64,000 nucleotides of DNA, from assembly GCA_032622095.1 (NCBI GenBank), contig CP136066.1:152038224-152102223 (forward strand), in the 5' to 3' direction. Made by a program: the position numbers and the translations under genes. Within the stretch, counting starts at the first letter, position 1. Every line of letters begins with the position of its first letter. A model generated the notes under the pieces. It did not search any database, was not told the DNA's origin, and saw nothing but the letters and a program-made list of their open reading frames with translations. The DNA is from Siphonodentalium dalli. Taxonomy: Eukaryota; Mollusca; Scaphopoda; Gadilida; Siphonodentaliidae. Below, piece by piece: positions 12,621 to 24,520 of the stretch.

Positions 12621-13891
12621 AAGTGACATCTGAATATAATTTGGGGTATCGACCTGGTATAACATACTAATTTTGAGTAAGAGAGCACGGACACTATGAA
12701 CTTGCCACAAAGGAGATGTTTTTCTCCAATTATTTTCTATTACTCGAGACAGAATTTTAACTAGAAATTTATCTTTCAAAAGACACAAATGAAGTGAAAT
12801 ATCTGCCATATATGAAATGTTAAGTTTTGTAATAGTTGAAATATGTTTGCATGGCAAAGGTGGTTCGATGTGTTCTCAAAGATCAGTATGTTAAAGGATT
12901 GATTCGGTCCAGAAACCACCAAATGAAATAGGAAAGCCCTCCTAATTGTGATCATTATTCCTGTTTTTAATGTTAACCTCAGAAAACAATCCATTGTCAA
13001 TTTTAACGTAGTATCAAATTAAAACGTTCGGCTGATTATTCTATTCAACAGTTTTAGCATGGGAAAACATGGCAAGGCATGTGCACAACAATATCGAAAG
13101 AGCATGATAAAAAGACCAATGCATATACATACATTTAGGATCCTAGACATGTAGTTGGAACAATCTATTCCCTCTAAATTGACAAGTGATCTTGATTCAA
13201 ACCTGTGACATCAACAAGATTCAGCGATTTGACATCTCCCAAACTAGCTTAATCTGATACATCATACTGTGACTGTTTGTGAAAATGAAGGAATTATTTC
13301 TATTGAAAGACAGAATTGAAATTGGAAAATAGAACAGCCAGCTTCCATGTATAGATACACCATTCCTTTCACTAGCTTCTGCCTTTATGAATAATATAAT
13401 CTTCACATTGACTGTTTTATTTCCCCATAGAAAAACTGTATCAAACATTTTCTATCCTTAAAAACATTCGAGAAAAGAACTTCTCCACGTCGATGAAATG
13501 ATGAATTGATCCATCGTTTTAAAAAGTTTTCGATATTTTATACACTTTTTTATAAAAGCGCTCGATATTTTATACACTTTTTGTAATTACTTGGAAGATT
13601 TGGTATACGTTGGCATTCAGCAAATTAGTGTTGTCCCGAGATAACTGATCCTTTGATATCAATAAATTAACCGAAGATGGCCATGTTTTTAGAAGAAATA
13701 ATAACTAATTACCATAAATTGTTTCACCAACTGTTTCCTGAAAGAGTCTTAATTACAAACAACAGCATCGCTAGGGCATGGCAAAATACGCCCTTTAGCT
13801 ATTTCGAATTGTACTACCGCAAAATAGAATAATACTTTGGGCTTACATTTGAAGAATATCTGATATACCCCTAACTTCAATGCCAAAATGC

Positions 13892-14570
13892 GGTCAAATT
13901 CTAAGTCGAAAAATGGCTGTGACTCATGTGAAAATAATTAGACAGAACCTATATTCGAACTTGTTCTGTAGTTTTAGCCGGGAAATACACATGCCAGCTT
14001 TGGTTCAGATCAAATAATCAAAACTGGAGTTATCGGTCGGAAACCGAAATGTTATGAAATTGGTCCAATTCTAAGTCGAAAAAGGGCTGTAACTCACATT
14101 AACATAACTGGACGGAACCCATATTCGAACTTGGCCTGTATCGTTAGCTGGGAAATAAACATACCAACTTTGGTTCAGATAAAATAATCCAAACTGGAGT
14201 TATCGGTCGTAAACCAAACCTCTTAACAGATGGTCAAATTCTAAGTCGAAAAAGGCCGTAACTTATGTAAAAATAATTGGACGGAACTCATATTCGAACT
14301 TGGTCTGTAGTTTTAGCTGGGAAAAACACATACCAACTTTGATTCAGATCAAATAATTCAAACTGGATTTATCGGTCGAAAACCAAACATATTAACAGAC
14401 GGTCAAATTCTAAGTCGAAAAACTCATGTAAAAATAATTGGACGGAACCCATATTCGAACTTGGCCTGTATCGTATCTTTAGCTGGGAAATACACATACA
14501 AACTTTGGTTCAGATCAAATAATCCAAACTGGAGTTATCGATAGGAAACCAAAATGTTAATAGATAGACG
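13892..14570 (+). repeat. Four-copy 170-bp tandem repeat
   Basis: Units start near 13892, 14062, 14232 and 14401 with TCAAATTCTAAGTCGAAAAA-type text, then share GGACGGAACCCATATTCGAA and ACTGGAGTTATCGG. The last unit runs into GACGGACAGACAGAC and a doubled CAGCCTGATTACATAATA (to about 14635). A related CTAAGTCGAAAAAG unit recurs at 26.5-26.8 kb. It sits between blocks of the composite array. No coding role is seen. Confidence 0.85.
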
Positions 14571-15559
14571 GACAGACAGACAGCCTGATTACATAATAAC
14601 GGACAGACAGCCTGATTACATAATACGACCTTTTTTTAAAAGGGCGTATAAAAACGACGCTTTATCTTCAATTTTGCAACAGTAATTCGAATACAGGTCC
14701 ACTGGTGAACTCGTGGTGCATGAAGTATGAACTAAAAATGCTCATACGGTCTGTAATATGAAGGACATATGCAAAACCATAGCATTGTGTCATCATTATA
14801 ATGGAGTCCACCTCCAAATGCCTGTTTTATTTCCCATAGAAAAGCTGTATCAAACATTTCCCATCCTTAAAAACATTCCGAGAAAAGAACTTCTCCACAT
14901 CAATGAAATGATAAATTGATCCATTGTTTTTAAAAGCTTTTCCAATTATCTTAATATGTGCCAGACTGCTCTCGGTATTTTATACACTTTTGTAATTACT
15001 TTGAAGATTCGGTAAACGTTGGCATTCAGCAAATTAATGTTAACTCGTGATAACAGATCTTTTGATATCAATAAATTAACTGAAGATGGCCATATTTTTA
15101 GAAGGAATAATAATTGATCACCATAAATTGTTTCACCAACTGTTTCCTGGAAGACTCTTAATTCCAAAACGCTACTTTATCGTCACTTTTGAAAGTTATT
15201 CGAAATACAGGTCCACTAGTCAACTCGTGCATGAAGTCTGAACTAAAAACAGTTTGTTTTAAGAACTGTGCTCATACGGTCTGTAATATGAATGACCTAT
15301 GCAAAACCATAGCATGGTGTCGTCATTATAATGCAGTCCACCTCCAAATGACTGGTCATCATTTCAGACTATTACCATCTTGTCAAAACTATATGTGGAC
15401 CTTCCACAATAATGTCAGCTAGGAATTATAAGTGGAGGTATGCAAATACCAGGCAAAAATGTGTTCCCCCACGCCCTACATACTAATTACCCAGCCCCCC
15501 TACTGAACAAATTTGTATCAGCCTAATTTAAATGAAAATTTCGATTACATAAAAGTGAT

Positions 15560-17736
15560 GTGATTTTCTTCAGTTATCAGTTTTTTATGAAGTGAAAAAT
15601 AATATTACAAATTGGCATGCAAGCTGATAAATTTATGATTTGATATGGTATCTTATATTCCCGATAAAGTAAATAATAATATACTACATACCTAAACTAT
15701 TTACACTGGGTAGGGGTTATGCAAACACGTATTTTAATAATAGCAGTCCCACTACTATATATAACAAAATTGAATGAATAAGAATACCATAATTATTTTT
15801 TTTTTTATTTGCCGTAAAAAGCTGTATCAAACATTTCCCATCCTTAAAAACATTCGAGAAAAGAACTTCTCCACATCAATGAAATGACAAAATGATCCAT
15901 CGGTTTTAAAAGCTTTTCCAATTATCATATGTGCCAGACTGCTCTCGATATTTTATGCACTTTTTATAGTTATTACTATTACTGTCTGTAGTGATGAGAA
16001 AATATATTTGGAAGATTAGCCAATTACTTTTATCCCGAGATAACAGAGCTTCCAGAGTGTCTCTAGCCGAAAACTGATTCTGGTCGATTAAATCCACCAT
16101 TAACTAAACAAATCACGTACACAATCGATGGGTCTTAATTACATAGTGTTATATCAGGTTATATATTATATAATTATGTATCAATTTTGTTTAACAAAAA
16201 TGTAACAATCACATTTGCATGGCCTATAACTGATCTGCGATCAGCAAGAGGTGGTGGGATTTTCCCACTGACAATACTCTGCCGGCATTTTTTCAAAATT
16301 GTAGGTTAACTTATAATTATGTTACACGTATATATTGGTTTTTCACAAGTGACGAGGACATTTAAAGACTGCAAAAAAGTGCTGACAACAAGTCTCCGAA
16401 CCCTAGTATATACACGTGTATACGTACACCTACTGATAATTTAAATTTTCCCCAATTTGACTTTCAATATTCATGTAATGTCACAACCAGATAGTCATGT
16501 ACAGTTCCCAGGAAAAATCGTACTGCGCGAATTTAAATACGAGTAAGCTTGTGAACAGTATTAATATATAGAGGATATGAAATGAGTGTTTCTCTCATTT
16601 GATATTTATGAAACGAGTCTAAGAATTTTCAGTTATCTCGAGCCTCCGGCGAGAGAAAACTGAAAATTCGTGACGAGTTTCATAAATATCATATGAGAGA
16701 AACACGAATTACATATTCTATTTATCATATGACACCTATAAATTTATTATGATGTCCAAAACGCACACAAATCACTAAATAGCTATATGACATAGGCAGC
16801 AAAAGATTAATGTGACGTCACTTCATTGCACCGGAAGCCCAATTACGCCTGGTGAACTAGCAGAAATAATATGCACGCGAAGATATAGTGCGCTATTCTG
16901 TTCTCAGTTTGTGACATTATATCGTATGTTTATTAGATAAATACGAATTACATATTCTATTTATCGTATAACAATGTCCAAAACTATATATTTCAAGATT
17001 ATAATTGCGAGAATTTCGGCATCGAGGCATTGATTGACGCGCACGAATTTGACCTGCATTTAGTTAGAGATGCGGATCGGTCCAGGCTGCCATTCAGCCA
17101 ATCAGAGCACACTTTTTGTCAACAAACCAATCAAATTATCGGAAGGTGATATAGTTCATTATGAAATTGATTTATGACATACTTTCCAACGTAAATAATG
17201 ATTGAGTCATATGATAAATATAATTGGTAAACATTAATTAAAATCATATTGAATACTTATTTTATAAACTAATGTATAATTACATTGATTTAGAAGGACT
17301 GAGAATAACGATTTATAAATTCGATTAAAAACTTATTTTTGGTACTTTTATTTCCATTAACTGTGGTTGAAGGGTACTCACTGCATTCATGACTGAACTA
17401 TGAACACAATTATACAAGTCTAAACGAAAAAGAAGGTTCTGTATATACAGTAGTGATACCATGCATCTATTAGAAATCCAATTAAAACTTTATTTTGTGC
17501 GACTTTATGTCCAGTCTAACTGTGCTGTGAATCAGCCTAGAAGTGTTGTAAGTTTCTGTATAGTTGTTACGTCCTAGTAACGAAGTTGGCTTTTTAGAGG
17601 ACGGTTTAAAGATCCTAACTTATTTATTAATACATGTATACATAGGTCCAATCAGAATATATTACTAATTCTAAACACCCTTTTATTTATTTTTTCCAGG
17701 TAAAATATATTGTGAGGAAATGGCCAATTTAACTGG
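15560..17736. other. Gene-free stretch between array blocks
   Basis: It holds array blocks E and C (to about 15960), a large hairpin at 16586-16705, and a direct repeat (GAATTACATATTCTATTTATC at about 16706 and 16945). The part from about 17230 to 17700 reappears at about 29750-30300, again just upstream of a TatD fragment. I see no gene. Confidence 0.55.
16586..16705. repeat. 120-bp hairpin
   Basis: GTGTTTCTCTCAT at 16586-16598 is inverted at 16693-16705. The pairing continues inward through GATATTTATGAAACGAGT and its partner, and TTTTCAGTT/AACTGAAAA, to a short CTCGAGCCTCCGGCGAG loop. Arms are about 55 bp with a few mismatches, probably a foldback element. Confidence 0.75.
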
Positions 17737-18430
17737 CCGCAAGTAGTTTCAGGCATATGCCCAGATTTTTTGTTTGTGAATGTAATAAGCGCAGGTGCAA
17801 TTTAATACATTTCAAGGAACCATTAATCGATACCCATTGTCATCACCACCATCATACAGAATTATCAGATATTTTGGGGGATGCATTACAAACTTTTCGC
17901 ATCCCTGGTTTCATCGCATGGTCCCTAAAATTATTTTGCAACAGAATGTCTTGCCGATCTGGGGTTCAGTTGGCATTCACCGCAATAGTCAGAAGGGATC
18001 CTTTCGTTTCCACTGCAGATTAGCGGTTAACCACTGCCTCCCCATCATTATTGTGCATTGTAGGAAGGCTGAAAAAGATACTACTGTAATGAAAGAGTGT
18101 CTTCCTCAGAATTTCCATATACATTTACATTGTTTAACTGGGAAATGGGGATTTGCACTGCAGTTTCTAAATAATTTTCACAATCTTTATATCGGTGTAG
18201 CTGGCAAGACAGCCTAGTCAGTTATTGCTAATACACCAATAGAAAGATTAGTTACAGAAACTGATGCGCCAAATTCCTTGTCCCCCAAAGGCAAAAATCA
18301 TCACACCATCCTGGTCTGGTTCTCTACCAGGCCAAGACAGCTGCTGACATCAAATCAATGTCAGTGGGTGAGGTATGTCGCCATACAAGTTTTCATGCAA
18401 AGACACTGTATGGTTTGTGAGCAAATCTGT
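17737..18430 (+). pseudogene. TatD-type nuclease fragment, copy 1
   Basis: Two plus frames together give DTHCH near 17827-17843, then GGCITNFSHPWF, WGSVGIH, IVHCRKAEKDTTVMKECLP, HLHCLTGKWGFALQFL, YIGVAGKT (to about 18210) and, after a stop, ETDAP near 18257. These are the landmarks of TatD-family metal-dependent DNases, closest in wording to the TATDN2-like branch. The segment with the catalytic glutamate (GE-x-GLDY in the family) is absent between GIH and CRL. Frameshifts and a stop at 18215-18217 make it a pseudogene. It retains both histidines of the first metal motif, unlike copies 2 and 3. Confidence 0.75.
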
Positions 18431-21024
18431 TTCACCAAATATTAATCTATTGTTTCACCAAATATTAATCGATTGTTTCACCAAACAACATAATTAAGAT
18501 CTTACACATGTAGTTGAACAATCTATTTCGTCGAAACATTACATTTCCTCTTAATCAACAAGTGATGGCTTACATCAAATCAATGTCAGTGGGTGAGGTG
18601 TGTCGCCATACAAGTTTTAATGCAAAGACACTGTATGGTTTGTGAGCAAATCTGTTTCACCAAATATTAATCTATTGCTTCACCAAAAAGTAATCGATTG
18701 TTTCACCAAACAACATAATTAAGATCTTACACATGTAGTTGGAACAATCTATTTCGTCGAAACATTACATTTCCTCTTAATCAACAAGTGATCTGGATTC
18801 AAACCTGGGACATCAACAAGATTCAGTCTCCCAAACTATTTTCATCTGATAGATTTGACACATAATATAATTACTATTTGTGAAAATGAAGGAATATTAT
18901 CTATTGAAAAGCAGAATTGAAATAGCTTCCATTATCAATGATTGACAGTATTTATCCTTGTATAAATACATCCTTGTTTTCACTAGCTTCTGCATTTAGA
19001 TAAATAATATAATCTTCACATTGCCAGTTTTATTTCCCGTAAAAAGCTCTAACAAACATTCCAATCCTTAAAAACATTCGATAAAGAACTTCCCCACATC
19101 AATGAAATGATAAATTTAAAAGCTTTTCCAATTATCTTCATATGTGCCAAACTGCTTTCGATATGTTATGTACTTTTTGTACTAATTCTGCCTGTAGTGA
19201 TGATCAAATAAATTTTGAAGATTAGGTATACGTTGGCATTTAGCAAATTACTTTTATCCCGAGATAACAGACCTTGCAATAAATTAACCGCAGATGGCCA
19301 TGTTTTTAGAAGGAATAACTGATCACCATAAATTATTTATCAACTGTTTCCTGGAAGACCCTTAATTCCAAAATGACACTTTATCGTCACTTTTGTAACA
19401 GTAATTCGAAATACAGGTCCACATATGAAGTATGAACTAAAATAGTTTGTTTTAAAAACTGTGCTCATACGGTCTGTAATATCGAGGACATATGCAAAAC
19501 CATTATGTCATCATTATAATGCAGCCCACCTCCAAATGACTGGTCATCATTTCAGAGATTATTACCATCCTGGGAAAACTGTATGTGGACCTTCCACAAT
19601 AATGTCAGCTAGGAATTATAAATGGAGGTCTGCAAACACCAGGCAAAATGTGGTTTCTCTGCCCACGCCCTCCATACTAATACCCAAGAAAAGCCCCCTA
19701 CTGAATAATTTTTTATCAGCCTAATTTAAATGAAATTTCGACTACATATAAAACTGATGTGATTTTCTTGTTATCAGTTTTTATGAAGTGAAAAATAAAA
19801 CTACAAATTGGCATGTAAGCTGATATTATGATATCTTATCTTCAGGATAAAGTAAACAAAAATATACTACCTACCTAAACTATTTACACTGGGCAGGGGT
19901 TATGCAAACAATATTTTAATAATCGCAGTCCCACTACTATATATAACAAAATGATATGAATAAGAATACCACAATTCACCTCCCATTTATTACTTATGAA
20001 ACAGTCAAGCAAAATGCCGGTACTCGTTATTAATATAGATTTATCAATCTGATTGGGGAAGTATTTTGTTTTATGAAAACTAAACTGATCCATACTTTTG
20101 TGCTAATTTTGGAGGACATCCCTAAGCGTTTGCATGACAAAGGTGGTTGGATGTGTTCTCAAAGATCATTATGTTAAAGGATTGATTCGGTCTCGAAACC
20201 ACCAAACGCAATAGGAAAGGCCTCCTAACTGTGATCATTATTCCTGTTTTAACGCTAACCTCCGACAATCATTTATCCTATTCTGTTTTTATTGTCAACA
20301 CTTTGTCAAATGTATATATGTTATTATGATTGGAATGAAATATGTTTACATCAACCTCCGAAAACAGTCCATTGTCAATTTTAACATGGTTAACAAATTA
20401 AAACATTGGGCTGATGCTTCTATTCAACAGAGTTAGCGCTCGGAAGATTATCTAAGATGGGAAAACATGGCAAGGCATGTGCACAATACTCAAGGAAAAT
20501 GATAAAAAAGGCTAAAGAATAAACAACAAAATTAAGATCCTACACATGTAGTTGGAACAATATATTTCGTCGAAACATTACATTTCCTATTAATCAACAA
20601 GTGATCTGGATTCAAACCTGGGACATCACCAAGATTCAGTCTCCGAAACTATTCATCTGATAGATCTGACAAATCATAATATAATTACTATTTGTAAAAA
20701 TGAAGGAATATTTTGTATTGAAAAACAGAATTGAAATTGGAAAATAGAACAGCATGCTTCCATTATCAATGATGGACAATATTTATCCATGTATAGATAC
20801 ACCCTTGCTTTCACTAGCCTCTGCCTTTAGATAAATAATATAATATTCACATTGCCAGTTTAATTTCCCGTAAAAAGCTGTATCAAACATTTCCCATCCT
20901 TAAAAACATTCGAGAAAAGAACTTCTCCAAATCAATGAAATGACAAAATGATCCATCGTTTTAAAAAGCTTTTCCAATTATATATTGTGCCAGACTGCTC
21001 TAGATATTTTATGCACTTTTTGTA

Positions 21025-21760
21025 GTTTATGTTAGTTTCAGGCATATGCCCAGATTCTTTGTTTTGTGAATATAATAAGTGCAGGTGCAATTTAATCCAT
21101 TTAAAGGAACCATTGTTCGATACCCATTGTCAACTGGACTTATTACATCACCACCATCATACAGAATTATCAGATATTTTGTTGCATAGAAATTTTGGGG
21201 GATGCATTACAAACTTTTCGCATCCCTGGTTTTATGGGATGGTCCCTAAAATTAACATGCAACAGACTGTCTTGCCGGTCTGGGGTTCAGTTGGCATTCA
21301 CCCCAATTTTCAGATGGGATCCTTTCGTATCCACTGTAGATTAGCGGTTAACCAATGCCTCCCCATTAGTGTGCATTGAAGGAAGGCTGAGAAAGATACT
21401 ACTGTAATGAAAAGAGTGTCTTCCTCAGAATTTCCATATACATTTGCATTGTTTATCTGGGGAATGGGAATTTGCACTGCAGTTTCTAAATTATTTTCAC
21501 AATCTTTGTATCGCGTAGCTGGCAAGACTAACCTTGCTCCGGTAGAGTCAGTTATTGCTAATACACCAATAGAAAGATGAGTTATGGAAACTGATGCGCC
21601 ATTCCTTGTCCCTTCAAAGGCAAAAGGTAAATATTCTCACACGCATCCTGGTCTGGTTCTCTACCGGGCTAAGGCAGTTGCTGAAATCAGATCAATGTCA
21701 GTGGGTGAGGTGTGTCGCCATACAAGTTTTAATGCAAAGACACTGTATGGTTTGTGAACA
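21025..21760 (+). pseudogene. TatD-type nuclease fragment, copy 2
   Basis: It reads FDTHCQLDLLHHHHHTELSDILLHRNFGG in part, then CITNFSHPWF, WGSVGIHPN and CRLAVNQCLPI before a stop near 21377. Other frames then carry the HCL, YF-NLY and ETDAP landmarks to about 21620. The catalytic-glutamate segment is missing exactly as in copies 1 and 3. The second histidine of the first metal motif is glutamine. The copy starts abruptly inside array block C, showing that it was inserted or joined there. Confidence 0.75.
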
Positions 21761-24117
21761 TATCTACTGTTTCACCAAATATTAATCTATTGTTTCACCA
21801 AACAACATAATTAAGATCCTACACATGTAGTTGGAACAATCTATTTCGTTGAAACATTACATTTCCTCTTAATCAACAAGTGATCTGGATTTAAACCTGG
21901 GACATCAACAAGATTCAATCTCCCAAACTATTTTCATCTGATAGATCTGACACATCATAATACAATTACTATTTGTAAAAATGAAGGAATATTTTGTAAT
22001 GAAAAACAGAATTGAAATTGGAAAATAGAACAGCATGCTTCCATTATCAATTATGAACAATATTTATCCATGTACATATACACCCTTGCTTTCACTAGCC
22101 TCTGCATTTAGATAAATAATATAATATTCACTTGCCAGTTTAATTTCCCGTAAAAAGCTGTATCAAACATTTCCTATCCTTAAAAACATTCGAGAAAAGA
22201 ACTTATCCACATTGATGAAATGATAAAATGATCCATCGTTTTTAAAAGCTTTTCCAATTTTCATAATATGTGCCAGACTGCTCTCAATATTTTATGCACT
22301 TTTTGTAGTTATGATCAAATATATTTGGAAGATTAGGAATACGTTGACATCCAGCAAATTACTTAGAAAATTACTTTTATCCCGAGAAAACAGACCTTGT
22401 GAAATAAATAAATTAACCGAAGATGGCCATGTTTTTAGAAGGAATAACTGATCACCATGAATTATTATATCAACTGTTTCCTGGAAGATCCTTAATTCCT
22501 AAACACCACTTTATCGTCAATTTTGAAATTCGAAATACAGGTCTACTGGTCAACTCGTGGTGCATGAAGTATGAACTAAAAAATAGTTTGTTTTAAAAGC
22601 TGTGCTCATACTGTCTGTTATATGAAAGACATATGCAAAAACAGCATTGTGTCATCATTATAATGCAGTTCACCTCATAATTTTTTACACTGGACAGGGT
22701 TTATGCAAATACATATTTTAATAATCGCAGTCCCACTAATATATATAACAAAATTATATGAATACCAAAATTCACCTCCCATTTATTAGTTATGAAACAG
22801 TCAAGCAAAATGCCTGTACTCTTTATATAGATTTCTCAATCTGATTGGGGAAGTATTTTGTTTTATGAAAACTAAACTGATCCATACTTTTGTGCTAATT
22901 TTGGAGGACATCCCTAAGCGTTTGCATGACAAAGGTGGTTGGAGGTGTTCTCAAAGATCATTATGTTAAAGGATTGATTCGGTCTAGAAACCACCAAATG
23001 AAATAGGAAAGCCCTCCTAATTGTGATCATTATTCCTGTTTTAACGCTAACATCCAAAAACAATCCATTGTCAATTTTAACATTCTTAACAATTTAAAAC
23101 ATTGGGCTGATGCTTCAATTCAACAGTTTTAGCATTCGGGAGATGATCAAATATGGGAAAACATGACAAGGCATGTGCACAACAATACCGAAGGCAAATG
23201 TCAAAAAGACTAAAGAATAAAAAAAAATAAGATCCTACACATGTACAGTTGGAACAATCTATTTCGTCGGAACATTCTATTTCCTCTTAATCAACAAGTG
23301 ATCTGGATTCAAACCTGGGACATCAACAAGTTTCAGCGATTTGGCTTCGACGTCTCCAAAACTAGTTTCATCTGATAGATCTGACACATATTATGACTAT
23401 TTGTGAAAATAAAGGAATATTTTCTATTGAAAAATAGAACAGCATGCTTCCATTATCATTGGTTAACAGTATTTATCGCTGTATAGATAAACCATTGCTT
23501 CCATTGGCTTCTGCCTGTGAATGAATAATATAATCTTCACATTGCCTGTTTTGTTTCCCATAGAAAAGCCATATCAAACATTTCCCATCCTTAAAAACAT
23601 TCCGAGAAAAGAACTTCTCCACATTAATAAAATGATCCATCGTTTTTAAAAGCTTTTCCAATTATCTTAATATGTGCCAGACTGCTAACCGAATATGGCC
23701 ATGTTTTAGAAGGAATAATATTTGATCACCATAAATTGTTTCACCAACTGTTTCCTGCAAGATTCCAAAACGCTACTTTATCGTCACTTTTGTAAGTTAT
23801 TCGAAATACAGGTCCACTGGTCAACTCGTGCATGAATTATGAACTAAAATAGTTTGTTTTAAAAACTGTGCTCATGCGGTCTGTAATATGAATGACATAT
23901 GCAAAATCATAGCATGGTGTCGTCATTATAATGCAGCCCACCTCCAAATGACTGGTCATCATTTCAGAATATTACCATCCTGTCAAAACTATATGTGGAC
24001 CTTCCACAATAATGTCAGCTAGGAATTATAAGTGGAGGTCTGCAAATACCAGGCAAAAATGTCTTTTTCCACACGCCCTACATACTAATGCTGAAATGGT
24101 CATTCACCCCCTTTCGT

Positions 24118-24203
24118 TCAGTTGGGTCCCAGCTTTTTAAAATTTACAGTTGGGTACCCAGCTTTTATCAAATTTACAGTTGGGTACCCAGCTTTATGAA
24201 ATC
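24118..24203 (+). repeat. Three tandem copies around TTGGGTACCCAGCTTT
   Basis: The unit CAGTTGGGTACCCAGCTTTT plus AAATTTA-type spacer (about 33 bp) occurs three times; the first copy reads GGGTCCC. GGGTACCC palindromes also occur at about 36537 and 37259, near other short open frames. It lies immediately upstream of the ORF at 24236. Confidence 0.75.
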
Positions 24204-24235
24204 TCGCCAATGTTACACGTGACCTTTAATTCAAC

Positions 24236-24520
24236 ATGGCCGACAACGTTGATACCTTTTCCGTGCCCCAGGTTGATTTGGATAAGCGATTAAGTGGTAT
24301 TGAGTTTTTTCATTTGGCTCGTATGGTGAGCAAGGGCAGGGAGTTAAAGAAGCGTCTGGTCCGTGTTGAGAACAACCAAATTGTGCGCGTGGAACCGCTG
24401 GTCGGTTACCAGGTAGCTGTTCGCCCGCAATGGGTGGCCAAGGACACATTGTTTTGTTCAGGGCAGATGAATTGTCAACGTAGCTGTGGCGGTCACACAG
24501 AAGGTGGGTTAAGAATCTAA
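24236..24520 (+). CDS. Possible first coding exon, unknown family
   Basis: A 94-codon ORF begins ATGGCC in a good Kozak context (AACATGG) and is markedly more GC-rich than its surroundings. The peptide is mostly charged, ends with a Cys-rich patch (LFCSGQMNCQRSCGGH) and may be cut by a donor-like GAAG|GTGGGT near 24503. The end (WVAKDTLFCSGQM...R.C.GH) resembles the end of the ORF at 37280-37564 (WMARDTIYCMGEM...R.C.GH). The product is not recognised. It may be the first exon of a gene or a fragment of another mobile element; the segment sits as an insertion in the composite array. Confidence 0.35.
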   Translation: MADNVDTFSVPQVDLDKRLSGIEFFHLARMVSKGRELKKRLVRVENNQIVRVEPLVGYQVAVRPQWVAKDTLFCSGQMNCQRSCGGHTEGGLRI

